From Thermococcus sp. P6 (GTDB lineage Archaea; Methanobacteriota_B; Thermococci; Thermococcales; Thermococcaceae), in the NCBI RefSeq assembly GCF_002214525.1, contig NZ_CP015104.1, forward strand, positions 1,302,001 to 1,366,000: a DNA stretch of 64,000 bases, given 5' to 3'. The notes beneath the pieces were generated by a model. The model was not told the origin of the DNA, did not search any database, and saw only the letters and a program-made list of their open reading frames with translations. Positions 43,632 to 51,701 of this stretch are shown piece by piece. The position numbers were made by a program, and so were the translations under genes. Position 1 is the first letter of the stretch; each line of letters begins with the position of its first letter.

Positions 43632-44159
43632 TTATCCACACTTCTCCTTTAAAGCTCTCAGGTTCTCACTCGCCCTTTCTTCGAGCATGACGTAGTAGCT
43701 CTCTGTGAACCCCCTTCTGGCTTCAAGGGTAAGGTTGTGGATCAGTTCCAGGTAGGCAAGGGCAACGTCGCATTCCTCCTTTTCCGATATTGCCTCCATC
43801 ATGTCCACAGTGTAGCCCACGAAGCTGTGAAGCACTTTGAGCCAGTCCCTTTCGTAGCCGTTCTCGTTGAGCCATCCTTTGAGGGTGACGAGCACCTTTA
43901 TGGCTGGCTTCACCGTCGAGTACTCACCGTAACGGCGGTACCTTATGAGAAGGTACTGAAGCAGGGAAAGCAAGAACCTTCCAACGACGGCCTTATCGCC
44001 CTTCTCCTCGGCGAACCTCTGGAACTCCACGAGGCCCCTTCTACCGCTCCCCGCGAACTCCGAGAGGAGACCCTGATAGACTGAGTACTTCGAGAAGTCC
44101 ACTTCCTCGAGCTCGGCCATCTCCGGGAGCACCGCCAGAATCGCTTCCTTTACCTTCAT
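43632..44159 (-). CDS. helical protein of unknown function
   Basis: The 175-aa, almost entirely alpha-helical protein (MKVKEAILAVLPEMAELEEV; LLSLLQYLLIRYRRYGEY; LHSFVGYTVDMMEAISEKEEC) has no transmembrane segment or catalytic motif that I recognise. It looks like a Thermococcales-type hypothetical. GGTGGA 5 nt upstream selects ATG 44159. It lies between the queD-like gene (convergent, 6 nt apart) and the divergent DUF296 gene. Confidence 0.65.
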   Translation of the reverse strand: MKVKEAILAVLPEMAELEEVDFSKYSVYQGLLSEFAGSGRRGLVEFQRFAEEKGDKAVVGRFLLSLLQYLLIRYRRYGEYSTVKPAIKVLVTLKGWLNENGYERDWLKVLHSFVGYTVDMMEAISEKEECDVALAYLELIHNLTLEARRGFTESYYVMLEERASENLRALKEKCG

Positions 44160-44216
44160 TCTATCCACCCAAAGGGTTAAATCGGGGGGTGTTTTATTAA
44201 GTTTGAGGTGAGGACG

Positions 44217-44639
44217 GTGAGGTTTTCAAAGGGACGGAACTTCCTCTTCCGGATCCCCGAGGGGGAAGAAATTGGCGGGTTCATCAACAGGTTCGCAAAG
44301 GAGAACAACATCCTCATGGGCACGGTGCGCGGGATAGGCAGCCTGAGGAACCCCAAGATCGGTTACTTCGATGAAAAAGCCGGGAAGTACAGGGTTATCC
44401 CGCTCGAGGGGACCTACGAGCTGGTTTCACTCTCAGGGAACATAAGCGTGAAGGACGGCCAGCCCTTCGCACACATCCACGTTGCCCTCGGCGGACCGGA
44501 TGGGAGAGTTCACGGGGGGCACCTGGTAGAAGGAGAAGTCTTCGTGGCCGAGGTTCTGGTGGAAGAACTCCTCGGAGAGGTTCTGGAGAGGAAACCCCGG
44601 GAGAACGGGCTGGCCCTGTGGGACGAGGCGGAGCTCTAA
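44217..44639 (+). CDS. PPC/DUF296 domain protein
   Basis: The 140-aa single-domain protein has the DUF296 (PPC) fold: FLFRIPEGEEIGGFINRFAKENNI near residue 8, GTVRGIGSLRNPKIGYFD near 35, and metal-site-like HIHVALGGPDGRVHGGHL near 88-105 with several His. Prokaryotic members are trimers of unknown function; the plant AT-hook fusions bind DNA. GTG 44217 fits GGTGA + 5 nt; the alternative is GTG 44208. Confidence 0.85.
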   Translation: MRFSKGRNFLFRIPEGEEIGGFINRFAKENNILMGTVRGIGSLRNPKIGYFDEKAGKYRVIPLEGTYELVSLSGNISVKDGQPFAHIHVALGGPDGRVHGGHLVEGEVFVAEVLVEELLGEVLERKPRENGLALWDEAEL

Positions 44640-44644
44640 TCGCT

Positions 44645-45214
44645 TTATTCCTTTTTTCGGAGAAACAGGTTCCAGAGCAGGGCGTAGTGCCACGTTACGA
44701 TCGCAAAGATTCCTATGAACTCCGGAATCGCGACGCCTTTGAATTCTCCGAAGGCCCATCTCGCCAGTGTAACCTCCCCCGTGAAGAGCAGAACCGTGAA
44801 GATCCCGAAGCCCTTCATGTTTGCGAGCCAGAGGGCAACGCCGGTGATCAGGAAGCCCAAACTTCCCGCGAGGAAGAACCCCCAGCTGACCGGATAGTGG
44901 AGTCTCGTTCCCTCTGGGAAGAGGGATATTCCAGCGAGAAACACGAGGCCGAGGGCGAAGAGACCGATTCCTATCCGTGTGATCGAGTTTTTAAACTCTC
45001 TGAAAAGGCCAAGGGCGTAGTAAAGCCCCATGATGGCTGAGATCAACAGGGGAACGTTTATCACCCAGTTGTACGGGAGACCGACCTTTCCCATGTCGCT
45101 TATGGCGTTGTCAGTGAGCCGCCACCATGAGCGATTTATGATCATGGCCGCCCCTATTCCGGAGAGGGCCACGAGGGGACTCAGAAAGCCCGCGAGGAGC
45201 TGATCCTTCCTCAT
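44645..45214 (-). CDS. DUF998 membrane protein
   Basis: The 189-aa protein has about six transmembrane helices and the DUF998 signature around SWWRLTDNAISDMG (about 29) and ISLFPEGTRLHYPVSWGFF (about 95-113). The function of the family is unknown. GGAGGT about 6 nt upstream supports ATG 45214, and a TATATATTTT element lies directly upstream. It is convergent with DUF296. Confidence 0.85.
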   Translation of the reverse strand: MRKDQLLAGFLSPLVALSGIGAAMIINRSWWRLTDNAISDMGKVGLPYNWVINVPLLISAIMGLYYALGLFREFKNSITRIGIGLFALGLVFLAGISLFPEGTRLHYPVSWGFFLAGSLGFLITGVALWLANMKGFGIFTVLLFTGEVTLARWAFGEFKGVAIPEFIGIFAIVTWHYALLWNLFLRKKE

Positions 45215-45250
45215 GTTATTACCTCCGCCGGGAAAATATATAAAGATACC

Positions 45251-46042
45251 TCAAAAGACGGAGTTCAGCCTTCCGCCGTCTACCGGGATCATGGCGCCGT
45301 TGATGTAGGATCCAAGGTCGCTCGCGAGAAACGCCACCAGATAACCTATTTCCTCGGGCTCCCCGAGTCTCCCGAGGGGTATCGGCTTCGCGTACTCCTG
45401 AAGGGCCTCTTCAACGGTTTTTCCTTCCCTGCCAGCCCTGTCCCTTGCGAGCTGGATCATTCTGTCGGTTCTGATGATGCCGGGCATTATTCCGTTCACC
45501 GTTATGCCCTTCGGTCCGAGCTCTTTAGCCAGGGTTCTCACGAGGCCCGCCATCGAGATCCTGACCACGTTGCTGAGGGCTATGTTCGGGATGGGCTCCC
45601 TTATGGCAACGCTTGTTGAATAGATTATCCTTCCGAATCCCTTCCGCTCCATGGCCGGCACGAGGGCCCTTGTCAGGTAGACTGCCGGGTAGAGGAGAAG
45701 GTCCACGGCCTTTTCCCAGTCTTTCATGTCCATCTCCATGAAGTAGCCCGGCTTTGGGCCACCGGTTGAGAAGAAGAACGTATCGGGCTCGCCGATGTTT
45801 TCGAGCTCCTCAACGGTCTTTTTGAGGTCCCCCCTTTTGGTCAGGTCTGCAACGATGTAGTGAACCTCGACGTTGCTTTCCGACAATATCCTTTCCCGGG
45901 CCTTCCTCAGGTTCTCCTCGCTCCTCGACAGGATTATAACGTCGGCCCCGGCCTTCGCCAGAACCCTCGCAACCCCGAAGCCGATCCCCTTGCTCGATGC
46001 GGTTGTGAAGGCGAGTCGCCCGGACATGTCTATGCTTAACAT
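45251..46042 (-). CDS. SDR-family oxidoreductase with atypical active site
   Basis: The 263-aa short-chain dehydrogenase-like protein has the cofactor loop TTASSKGIGFGVA (about residue 13) in place of TGxxxGxG, DVIILSR (about 35), and the catalytic Ser in YSTSVA (about 143). Where YxxxK is expected it reads SNVVR (about 156-160), so the usual Tyr and Lys are missing. It resembles the 3-oxoacyl-ACP-reductase-like SDR subgroup that lacks the standard tetrad; its reaction is unknown. The GIMPGIIRTDRM and final GAMIPVDGG segments are normal. ATG 46042 follows GGTGGT. Confidence 0.85.
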   Translation of the reverse strand: MLSIDMSGRLAFTTASSKGIGFGVARVLAKAGADVIILSRSEENLRKARERILSESNVEVHYIVADLTKRGDLKKTVEELENIGEPDTFFFSTGGPKPGYFMEMDMKDWEKAVDLLLYPAVYLTRALVPAMERKGFGRIIYSTSVAIREPIPNIALSNVVRISMAGLVRTLAKELGPKGITVNGIMPGIIRTDRMIQLARDRAGREGKTVEEALQEYAKPIPLGRLGEPEEIGYLVAFLASDLGSYINGAMIPVDGGRLNSVF

Positions 46043-46117
46043 GGGTACCACCGTTCCGGTATTGGGCCTCTGGATTAAATAATCTTCCGATGGTGTGTTT
46101 GGCGATCCTTGCCCCGC

Positions 46118-46312
46118 TCACCTCTCGTAGAAAATCCTGTAATGCTGGACGTACTTCTCCTTCTCCAGCAAGAAATCATCGTCCTCCGGGTAGTACTTGG
46201 CTATCTCCGGGTTCTCCCCCGCGAACTTCTTGATGGACTCCATGGAATCCCATATCGTCACGAGAAGAAAGTGGGCAACGTTTCCCCCGTCCTCATCTTC
46301 ACAAACGCTGGT
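46118..46312 (-). pseudogene. remnant of an ABM-type monooxygenase-like gene (5' part missing)
   Basis: The reading frame ending at 46118 encodes only the C-terminal half of an antibiotic-biosynthesis-monooxygenase (ABM) domain: GGNVAHFLLVTIWDSMESI, then FAGENPEIAKYYPEDDDFLLE, ending HYRIFYER. There is no good start codon, and a stop (46313-46315) lies just upstream in frame. The N-terminal half normally present is absent, so this looks like a truncated, dead copy. Homology here is judged from memory of the family. Confidence 0.6.
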
Positions 46313-46332
46313 TCATAAAAATGGAGAGGAAG

Positions 46333-46794
46333 TCACCAGTTGCCGGGGCCGTAACCGCCACCCCGGCCCATTCCTCTCCCTCTACCGCGTCCCATACCTC
46401 TGCCCATACCCCTGCCCGGGCCATAGCCGTAGCCTCCACCCTCGGGGCCGAAAACTGGCCCGCTAAGTTCGCCCCTCAGGAAGGCTTCGATGGCTTCCCT
46501 GACGGTCATCGTTGCTGGAGCTGAGACCATTCTTATACCCGCCGCCTGAAGGACGCCCGATGAGTTGGGCCCGAACTGGCTGGAGATAACGACGCTGGCT
46601 CCCTGATCTATGACGAACTGGGCAGCCGTAACGCCCGCCCCCCGGGGCTGGCTGTAACCGGGGTTGGGAAGGACCTGAACGTTAACGATGCTCCCGTTCT
46701 CGACGTCAACCACCGTGAAGGTTGGAGTCCTGCCGAAGGCCGGATTAACGCGATCTTCCAATCCTCCGTTTGCCGTTGATACGATTATTCTCAT
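46333..46794 (-). CDS. NifX/dinitrogenase iron-molybdenum cofactor-like protein with Gly/Arg-rich tail
   Basis: The 153-aa protein has the small ribonuclease-H-like NifX/MTH1175 fold in residues 1-110 (MRIIVSTANGGLEDRVNPAFGRTPTF; GASVVISSQFGPNSSGVLQAAGI), a domain that binds Fe-S or Fe-Mo cluster precursors in nitrogenase systems. There is no nitrogenase here. Residues 120-153 are a Gly/Arg/Met repeat region (GRGMGRG units). The role of such orphan proteins is unknown; they often sit with MinD-type Fe-S ATPases, as here. Confidence 0.85.
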   Translation of the reverse strand: MRIIVSTANGGLEDRVNPAFGRTPTFTVVDVENGSIVNVQVLPNPGYSQPRGAGVTAAQFVIDQGASVVISSQFGPNSSGVLQAAGIRMVSAPATMTVREAIEAFLRGELSGPVFGPEGGGYGYGPGRGMGRGMGRGRGRGMGRGGGYGPGNW

Positions 46795-46847
46795 TCAAAT
46801 CACCTCTGCGTTGTTTGAATAACATGAACTTAAAAACTTATGTAACC

Positions 46848-47054
46848 TCAAAAGAACCCCCGGAACCCCGGGCCCCTCAGGAAGGACCTCAGCATGAGGA
46901 GTATTATCAATCCGAGGGCGTAAGGTAGGGCCACTAAGAGCAGCTTGACCAAGAAGTAGAGAATCCCGATAAGGATCAGCAGGTCCAGAAGACCGTAGAA
47001 CCCTCCGGGGGTCCAGTACCTCCCGCCGTAACCCCGTCCCATACCCCGTGGCAT
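46848..47054 (-). CDS. small membrane protein with MPRGMGRG head
   Basis: The 68-aa protein starts MPRGMGRGYGGRYWTPGG and continues with two hydrophobic segments (LLDLLILIGILYFLVKLLLV, then LGLIILLMLRSF) ending FRGFF. The head resembles the DUF134 head and the NifX tails in this cluster. It lies between two NifX-like genes on the same strand and is probably co-transcribed. Function unknown. Confidence 0.65.
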   Translation of the reverse strand: MPRGMGRGYGGRYWTPGGFYGLLDLLILIGILYFLVKLLLVALPYALGLIILLMLRSFLRGPGFRGFF

Positions 47055-47103
47055 CTTAATTCCTCCCTTCTTTGATTAAAAGGATTGAAAAAGGAAAAGG
47101 TGC

Positions 47104-47679
47104 TCACCACCAGCCGAAGAACCGGGCGAACCAGCTTCTCCTGCTCGGCTGACCCGTCCATGGACAGTATCCTAAACGGGCTCCCCAGCCTCTTCCTCCT
47201 CTGCCCCAGCCTCTTCCGAAGCCTCTTCCTCTTCTCCAGCCCCTGCCCGGGCCAAAGCCGTAGGCCGGATAAGCCGGATACGCGGGTGCCGGCGGGTACT
47301 GGTTGTAAGCGGGTGCTTGGGCCGGCGGGACTGGTGCCGTAAAGGTGGCCTTTCCGCTCAGGGCGGTCTTTATGGCCTCCTCAACGGGTGTTCCCGGGGC
47401 GACCTGATGGACCCTTATCCCTGCCGCCTGGAGCGCTCCAAGGGCGTTGGGCCCGACCTGCGGTGCCACTACCGCCTCAACTCCCTCGTTTACGAGGGTC
47501 TGCACGGCCATGGGCCCCGCGCCTCCTCCGACCATGGCGGCACCGTTCTGGAGGACCTTGCTGTTGATGATCTCGCCGTTCTCGTCAACGTCCGCTATGA
47601 GGAAGGCCGGCGCCCTCGCAAAAACCGGGGCGACGGTATCGTTCACCCCTCCACCGTTCGTGGGTATCGCGATCTTCAT
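47104..47679 (-). CDS. NifX-like protein with Pro/Ala/Tyr and Gly/Arg-rich C-terminus
   Basis: The 191-aa protein begins MKIAIPTNGGGVNDTVAPVF and has the NifX/MTH1175 domain in residues 1-115 (EAVVAPQVGPNALGALQAAGI). A low-complexity linker of Pro, Ala and Tyr (about 118-145) and a Gly/Arg/Trp region (GRGWRRGRGFGRG) follow, with a short tail containing a single Cys (GYCPWTG). The longer open frame upstream has no family similarity; ATG 47679 follows GGTGG. Confidence 0.83.
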   Translation of the reverse strand: MKIAIPTNGGGVNDTVAPVFARAPAFLIADVDENGEIINSKVLQNGAAMVGGGAGPMAVQTLVNEGVEAVVAPQVGPNALGALQAAGIRVHQVAPGTPVEEAIKTALSGKATFTAPVPPAQAPAYNQYPPAPAYPAYPAYGFGPGRGWRRGRGFGRGWGRGGRGWGARLGYCPWTGQPSRRSWFARFFGWW

Positions 47680-47813
47680 CATCACCACCCCCTGGGTTTC
47701 TATTATTATGTGCATATGCACAGTATTTAAAGTTTTCGGTCGTCCTAACTGGAGGTTATCCGTTACGATGGAACCATACTGAATGGACCTATGGATGCCA
47801 TCGTTGGGAGGTT

Positions 47814-48203
47814 TTAGGTTCTTTTCTTTTCCTGAACCTCTGCCCACAGGCTATCAAAGTTCTCAACGAGCCTCTGAAGTGCCACGCTCAACTCTCGCGT
47901 CCGCGTGAAGAAGACCGCCTTATTCGTATTGTCCCTTATCCTCAGGAAGTTTGGACCCATTCTGAAGGCCGCTAAAACGTCCACGTCCATGAGCTGACCT
48001 ACCACCGCTTTGAACTTCCTCGGGTCGCCGTGTCCATCGTCCTCTTCCTCAAAATCCTTCGCTTTGTTGACCCTCTTCTCGAGCAGTTTAACGCTTCCGT
48101 CTTCGCAGACCTCGTAGATTGCGAAGAACTCCGAGTCCCCGTAGTGAGCATCCACAAGTGTCTCATCGTTCTCCATCCCGAAGGCTACCTTGAGGCACCG
48201 CAT
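47814..48203 (-). CDS. NifX-like protein, short form
   Basis: The 129-aa protein begins MRCLKVAFGMENDETLVDAHYGDSEFF, typical of dinitrogenase iron-molybdenum cofactor proteins, with the second half LMDVDVLAAFRMGPNFLRIRDN. It lacks the Gly/Arg tail of its two relatives and carries an acidic insert (DFEEEDDGHGD, about 52). Its start region diverges from the MinD genes, so the two sets may share control. GGTGGT precedes ATG 48203. Confidence 0.8.
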   Translation of the reverse strand: MRCLKVAFGMENDETLVDAHYGDSEFFAIYEVCEDGSVKLLEKRVNKAKDFEEEDDGHGDPRKFKAVVGQLMDVDVLAAFRMGPNFLRIRDNTNKAVFFTRTRELSVALQRLVENFDSLWAEVQEKKRT

Positions 48204-48274
48204 GATTACCACCCTTTGAGCCTATGCACAAAGCTTAAAAACTTTTAGGCTTGCCTAATCCCGGGGGTGAGAAC

Positions 48275-49135
48275 TTGCAGATAGCCGTGAGTGGTGGAAA
48301 AGGGGGAACTGGAAAGTCAACCGTTGCCATTAACCTGTCCATAGCCCTAGCGGAAAGATACGACCTCGCTCTGGCGGACCTCGACGTCGAGGCCCCAAAC
48401 GATCATCTTCTCCTCGGCGTGGAACTGGCGGGTGAGGAACCGGTCGAGCTTTTCATGCCGCGCTTTGACTACCAGAAGTGCACCCGCTGCAGAAAGTGCG
48501 CGGAGGTTTGCGCGGAGCACGCGATAATAACCATGCGTGACGGGACGCCCTTCCTGATGCCCACACTGTGTTCCGGGTGTGCCGCCTGCGAGATAGTCTG
48601 TCCGGTCCCGGGGGCCATTCTGAAGGGTAGCAGGCTGGTGGGACACACCTACCTTACCGAGACGCCCTACGGCTTCTCCCTCGTGACCGGGAAACTCCGG
48701 GAGGGTGAGGAGAGGGCAATGCCCGTCGTGGTCCGTGCCAAGAACAGGGCAAAAGCTCTGGGGAAGAAGCTCTTGCTCGTGGACACTGCCGCGGGAACGA
48801 GCAACACCGTCTCAAAGGCCCTTGAAGATTCACAGCTTATTATAGCCGTCACCGAGCCAACGCCGCTCGGCATTCACGACGGTGAGCTGATCCTCAGGCT
48901 GGCCGATCTGATGGACGTTCCGGCGATGGTGGTTGTTAACCGCTCCGACCTCGGAGATCCGGAGAGGGTCCGGGAAGTGGCGGAGAAGTACGGTGCCGAG
49001 GTGATAGCGGAGATACCCTACAGCGAGAACATAGTGAGGAGCTACGTCAGGGGAGAACCTATAGTCCTTACGGATCATCCCGAGGCTAAAACCTTCAGGG
49101 AGATCGCTTCCAGAGTGATTGAGTTTCTGGGGTGA
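48275..49135 (+). CDS. MinD-type P-loop ATPase with inserted 2x[4Fe-4S] ferredoxin domain, copy 1
   Basis: The 286-aa protein has the deviant Walker A GGKGGTGKST (residue 7), switch DLDVEAPND (about 37), an inserted ferredoxin module with eight Cys (CTRCRKCAEVC and CSGCAACEIVCPVPG, about 68-120), and LLVDTAAGTSN (about 169). Such ATPases are thought to load or move Fe-S or related cofactors and normally occur as adjacent pairs with NifX-like proteins. TTG 48275 is the start (GGTGA + 4 nt). The next gene is its paralogue. Confidence 0.9.
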   Translation: MQIAVSGGKGGTGKSTVAINLSIALAERYDLALADLDVEAPNDHLLLGVELAGEEPVELFMPRFDYQKCTRCRKCAEVCAEHAIITMRDGTPFLMPTLCSGCAACEIVCPVPGAILKGSRLVGHTYLTETPYGFSLVTGKLREGEERAMPVVVRAKNRAKALGKKLLLVDTAAGTSNTVSKALEDSQLIIAVTEPTPLGIHDGELILRLADLMDVPAMVVVNRSDLGDPERVREVAEKYGAEVIAEIPYSENIVRSYVRGEPIVLTDHPEAKTFREIASRVIEFLG

Positions 49136-49140
49136 TGATG

Positions 49141-50028
49141 ATGCAGGTGGTAATAGCGAGCGGTAAGGGTGGCGTTGGGAAGAGCACGGTAACGGCCTCA
49201 CTCCTCTATCTGCTCAGGAACGAGTACAGATTGATAGCTGTCGATGCCGATGCCGACGCACCGAACCTCGGCCTGCTCCTCGGGGTGGAAAACTGGGAGG
49301 AGGAGAGGGAACTTATAGGTGCAAAGGTGGCGAGGATAAACACCGAGAGCTGCGTGAGGTGCGGTATCTGCGCGGAGAGATGTCCCTACGACTGTATTAA
49401 GTTCGTCGATGGAGATTACCTTGTCAATGACCTGATATGTGAGGGCTGTAACGTCTGCGGCCTCGTCTGCCCCATCCCGGGCACTGTAACCATCGAGGAA
49501 GTGCGTTCGGGCGTGGTCAGAAAAACGACTACAAAATACGGCTTCCCCCTGATCTCGGCTCAACTCGACGTTGGAAGGCCGAACAGCGGAAAACTCGTCA
49601 CGGAAGAGAAGGAGTGGGCCGGCAGACTTATGAAGGAACTCGGTCTGGAGCACATGATAGTCGATAGCGCCGCTGGCATAGGCTGTCAGGTCATAGCGAG
49701 CATAGGTGGAGCGGATCTGACGATACTGATTGCAGAGCCAACCCCGGCTTCACTGAGCGACGTCCAGCGTGCTTACAGGGTCGTTCAGCACTTCAGACAG
49801 CCGGCTTACCTGATAATCAACAAGGCCGACCTCAACCCCGGCTTCACGGCTCTCGAGGAGTGGGCCGAGGCCGAGGGAATCCCGATACTCGGCGAGATTC
49901 CCTACGACAGGGCAATCCCGAGGAGCATGAGCATGCTAAAGCCCTTCGTTGAGGCGTTCCCCGGGTCGAAGGCTTCAAAGGCCATTGAAGATATCGCAGA
50001 GGCCGTTAAGGAAAAGATCCTAAGGTAG
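49141..50028 (+). CDS. MinD-type P-loop ATPase with inserted 2x[4Fe-4S] ferredoxin domain, copy 2
   Basis: The 295-aa paralogue of the previous gene begins MQVVIASGKGGVGKSTV (Walker A from residue 7), with DADADAPNLG (about 37), ferredoxin Cys motifs CVRCGICAERCP and CEGCNVCGLVCPIPG (about 67-118), and IVDSAAGIGCQV (about 176) where the copy-1 protein has VDTAAGTSN. The pair probably acts together, perhaps as a heterodimer. Four ATG/GTG codons lie near the start; GGTGA + 5 nt selects 49141. Co-transcribed with copy 1. Confidence 0.9.
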   Translation: MQVVIASGKGGVGKSTVTASLLYLLRNEYRLIAVDADADAPNLGLLLGVENWEEERELIGAKVARINTESCVRCGICAERCPYDCIKFVDGDYLVNDLICEGCNVCGLVCPIPGTVTIEEVRSGVVRKTTTKYGFPLISAQLDVGRPNSGKLVTEEKEWAGRLMKELGLEHMIVDSAAGIGCQVIASIGGADLTILIAEPTPASLSDVQRAYRVVQHFRQPAYLIINKADLNPGFTALEEWAEAEGIPILGEIPYDRAIPRSMSMLKPFVEAFPGSKASKAIEDIAEAVKEKILR

Positions 50029-50973
50029 TTCCCTGCTCTTTAATTTTCTCATGTAGAATTTCTTCCCGTTGTACTCAAGTTCCATGAGTTTCCCCTCCTC
50101 GATCAGCCTCTCAACTACCTCCCACCCTCTGTTTGCCTTTCTCAGGAGCTCCTTTACGGCCTCCTCGCGCATCGGGTGAACGGCCGTGATGCTCAGTATG
50201 TCCCTCTCCACGTTTCCGGTGAAGGCGAAGCTGTTGCCCTCGTATCCAATGAGGTACTCCACCCTATCCTCACCGAGCGCACCGGCGAAGAGCTGGAAGG
50301 CTTCGTTGATGACCTCCTCTCTGGCCGGCTTCACCCACTTCTCCCACGGTGGTCTCGTGGGGATCGCTATGTAGGCCACGTCCGGCTTCAGCTCCCTCAG
50401 GAAGCCGGCGATCCTTTCAAGCTCTCTCCCGTAGTCCACCCCATCCACGAGCATCGTCTCGGTCACGAGTTTGTTCCCGAATTCTTTCCTGAATTCCAGC
50501 ATGGCATCGAGGATCATGTCGAGCCTCAGGGTCTTATGGGGGCGGTCTATCCTCCTCCACAGGTCCTCACTTACGGCGTCCAGCTTCAGGGAAACGAAGT
50601 CGAACTTCAGGAGGTCGTTCTGCACGTCCTCCCTCCAGATGAGGGACGAGTTCGTTAGAATCGCCAGCGGTATCCCCAGCGTCCTCAGGGTATCAACCTC
50701 CTTTCCGAGGTTCGCGTCGAGGGTTGGTTCACCGTCCGGCACGAAGGTCAGGTAGTCTATACGTTCTCCCTTTTCCCGGCTCTCCTGAACCTTCCTTTTG
50801 ACCTCCTTAAATACCATCTCCGGCGGGTAAAAGGGCCTTCTCTCGAGTTCCATCCTGAGGGTTCGCCCTATCTGGCAGTAGACGCATGCGTATGAGCACA
50901 CCTTATCCGGGATGTTGTTTATCCCGAGGCTTTTGCCCAGTCTTCTCGAAGGTACGGGTCCGAAGGCTATCAT
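50020..50973 (-). CDS. radical SAM protein
   Basis: The 317-aa radical SAM enzyme has the cluster motif CSYACVYCQ (residues 26-34, CxxxCxxC), the SAM-binding VPDGEPTLD (about 78) and LTNSSLI (about 107), and a C-terminal winged-helix-like region (about 245-310). The N-terminus FGPVPSRRLGKSLGIN is typical of a widespread archaeal and bacterial subfamily of unknown substrate. Its end overlaps the MinD copy 2 end by 9 nt (convergent). Association with the NifX/MinD neighbourhood may be functional. Confidence 0.87.
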   Translation of the reverse strand: MIAFGPVPSRRLGKSLGINNIPDKVCSYACVYCQIGRTLRMELERRPFYPPEMVFKEVKRKVQESREKGERIDYLTFVPDGEPTLDANLGKEVDTLRTLGIPLAILTNSSLIWREDVQNDLLKFDFVSLKLDAVSEDLWRRIDRPHKTLRLDMILDAMLEFRKEFGNKLVTETMLVDGVDYGRELERIAGFLRELKPDVAYIAIPTRPPWEKWVKPAREEVINEAFQLFAGALGEDRVEYLIGYEGNSFAFTGNVERDILSITAVHPMREEAVKELLRKANRGWEVVERLIEEGKLMELEYNGKKFYMRKLKSRELP

Positions 50974-51098
50974 GGAAATCCCCCTAACGGATCATCAGAG
51001 GGGCGTATAAACCTTTCACCGGAGAAAAGAGCAACCTTCCATCAACCGGGGGCTTCCAAAATGTAGAAAGGGAAAGTTCATGGATGGAATTTGAAGCC

Positions 51099-51461
51099 TC
51101 AGACGTTAACCTTTCCGAGCCATTCCTCGGCCAGGTCCCCCACTATGGGGAACTTGTAGCGTTCACCGCTGTAGGCCTTGAGCATTCCAAGTATCCAAAG
51201 TATCAGGCCGAGTAGCCATAGGAGATCGGCGAGGATCCATCCTATGATGGGTATGATCGCGAAGATGTAGCTCAGCACGGTTATCCCGAGGAAGGTTATC
51301 GTTGACTGCATGGCGTGGAAACGGGCGAAATCGCTCTCCTTTTCAAGCACGAGCAAGATTATCCCCGTGAGCCATCCCAGAAGGTAGGCCAGCAATCCTT
51401 CAACGTTCTCCTCCATTCCGAGGGAGGTCTTCTTTGGTTCGGCAGGTGGACTTTCTTCCAT
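51099..51461 (-). CDS. DUF4870-family membrane protein
   Basis: The 120-aa protein has a short Pro/Glu-rich N-terminus and three to four transmembrane helices with the family motif ESDFARFHAMQSTI (about 45-58), followed by IIPIIGWILADLLWLLGL. The family is of unknown function, often described as Tic20-like. GAGGTGA + 5 nt selects ATG 51461; upstream starts are possible. Confidence 0.85.
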   Translation of the reverse strand: MEESPPAEPKKTSLGMEENVEGLLAYLLGWLTGIILLVLEKESDFARFHAMQSTITFLGITVLSYIFAIIPIIGWILADLLWLLGLILWILGMLKAYSGERYKFPIVGDLAEEWLGKVNV

Positions 51462-51701
51462 ACGCATCACCTCAGGGTGTTTCAAATCCGTTTGGTTTGG
51501 TTTCCTTAAATAGTTTTCTCAGGACTTTACTAAAATCATCCTGAGTTGCCACTTCACCGGGGTGATTTCGAACTTTTTTCGGCCCCATTCATCCGGTGGT
51601 GGATATCCCGGATGATACCGATCGAGGGTTGCGGGGGGTTGCCTCACGTGGCCGGCCTAAACCTTAAAAGCCCCGAGATGTAGTCCTTCCGGTGGTGTGA
51701 A

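Noticed and set aside
50974-51098. Possible C/D box sRNA (CTGATGA-like word on the minus strand)
   Set aside because: Only one box pair could be made out, spacing does not fit a C-D'-C'-D guide, and the word lies in the radical SAM promoter region.
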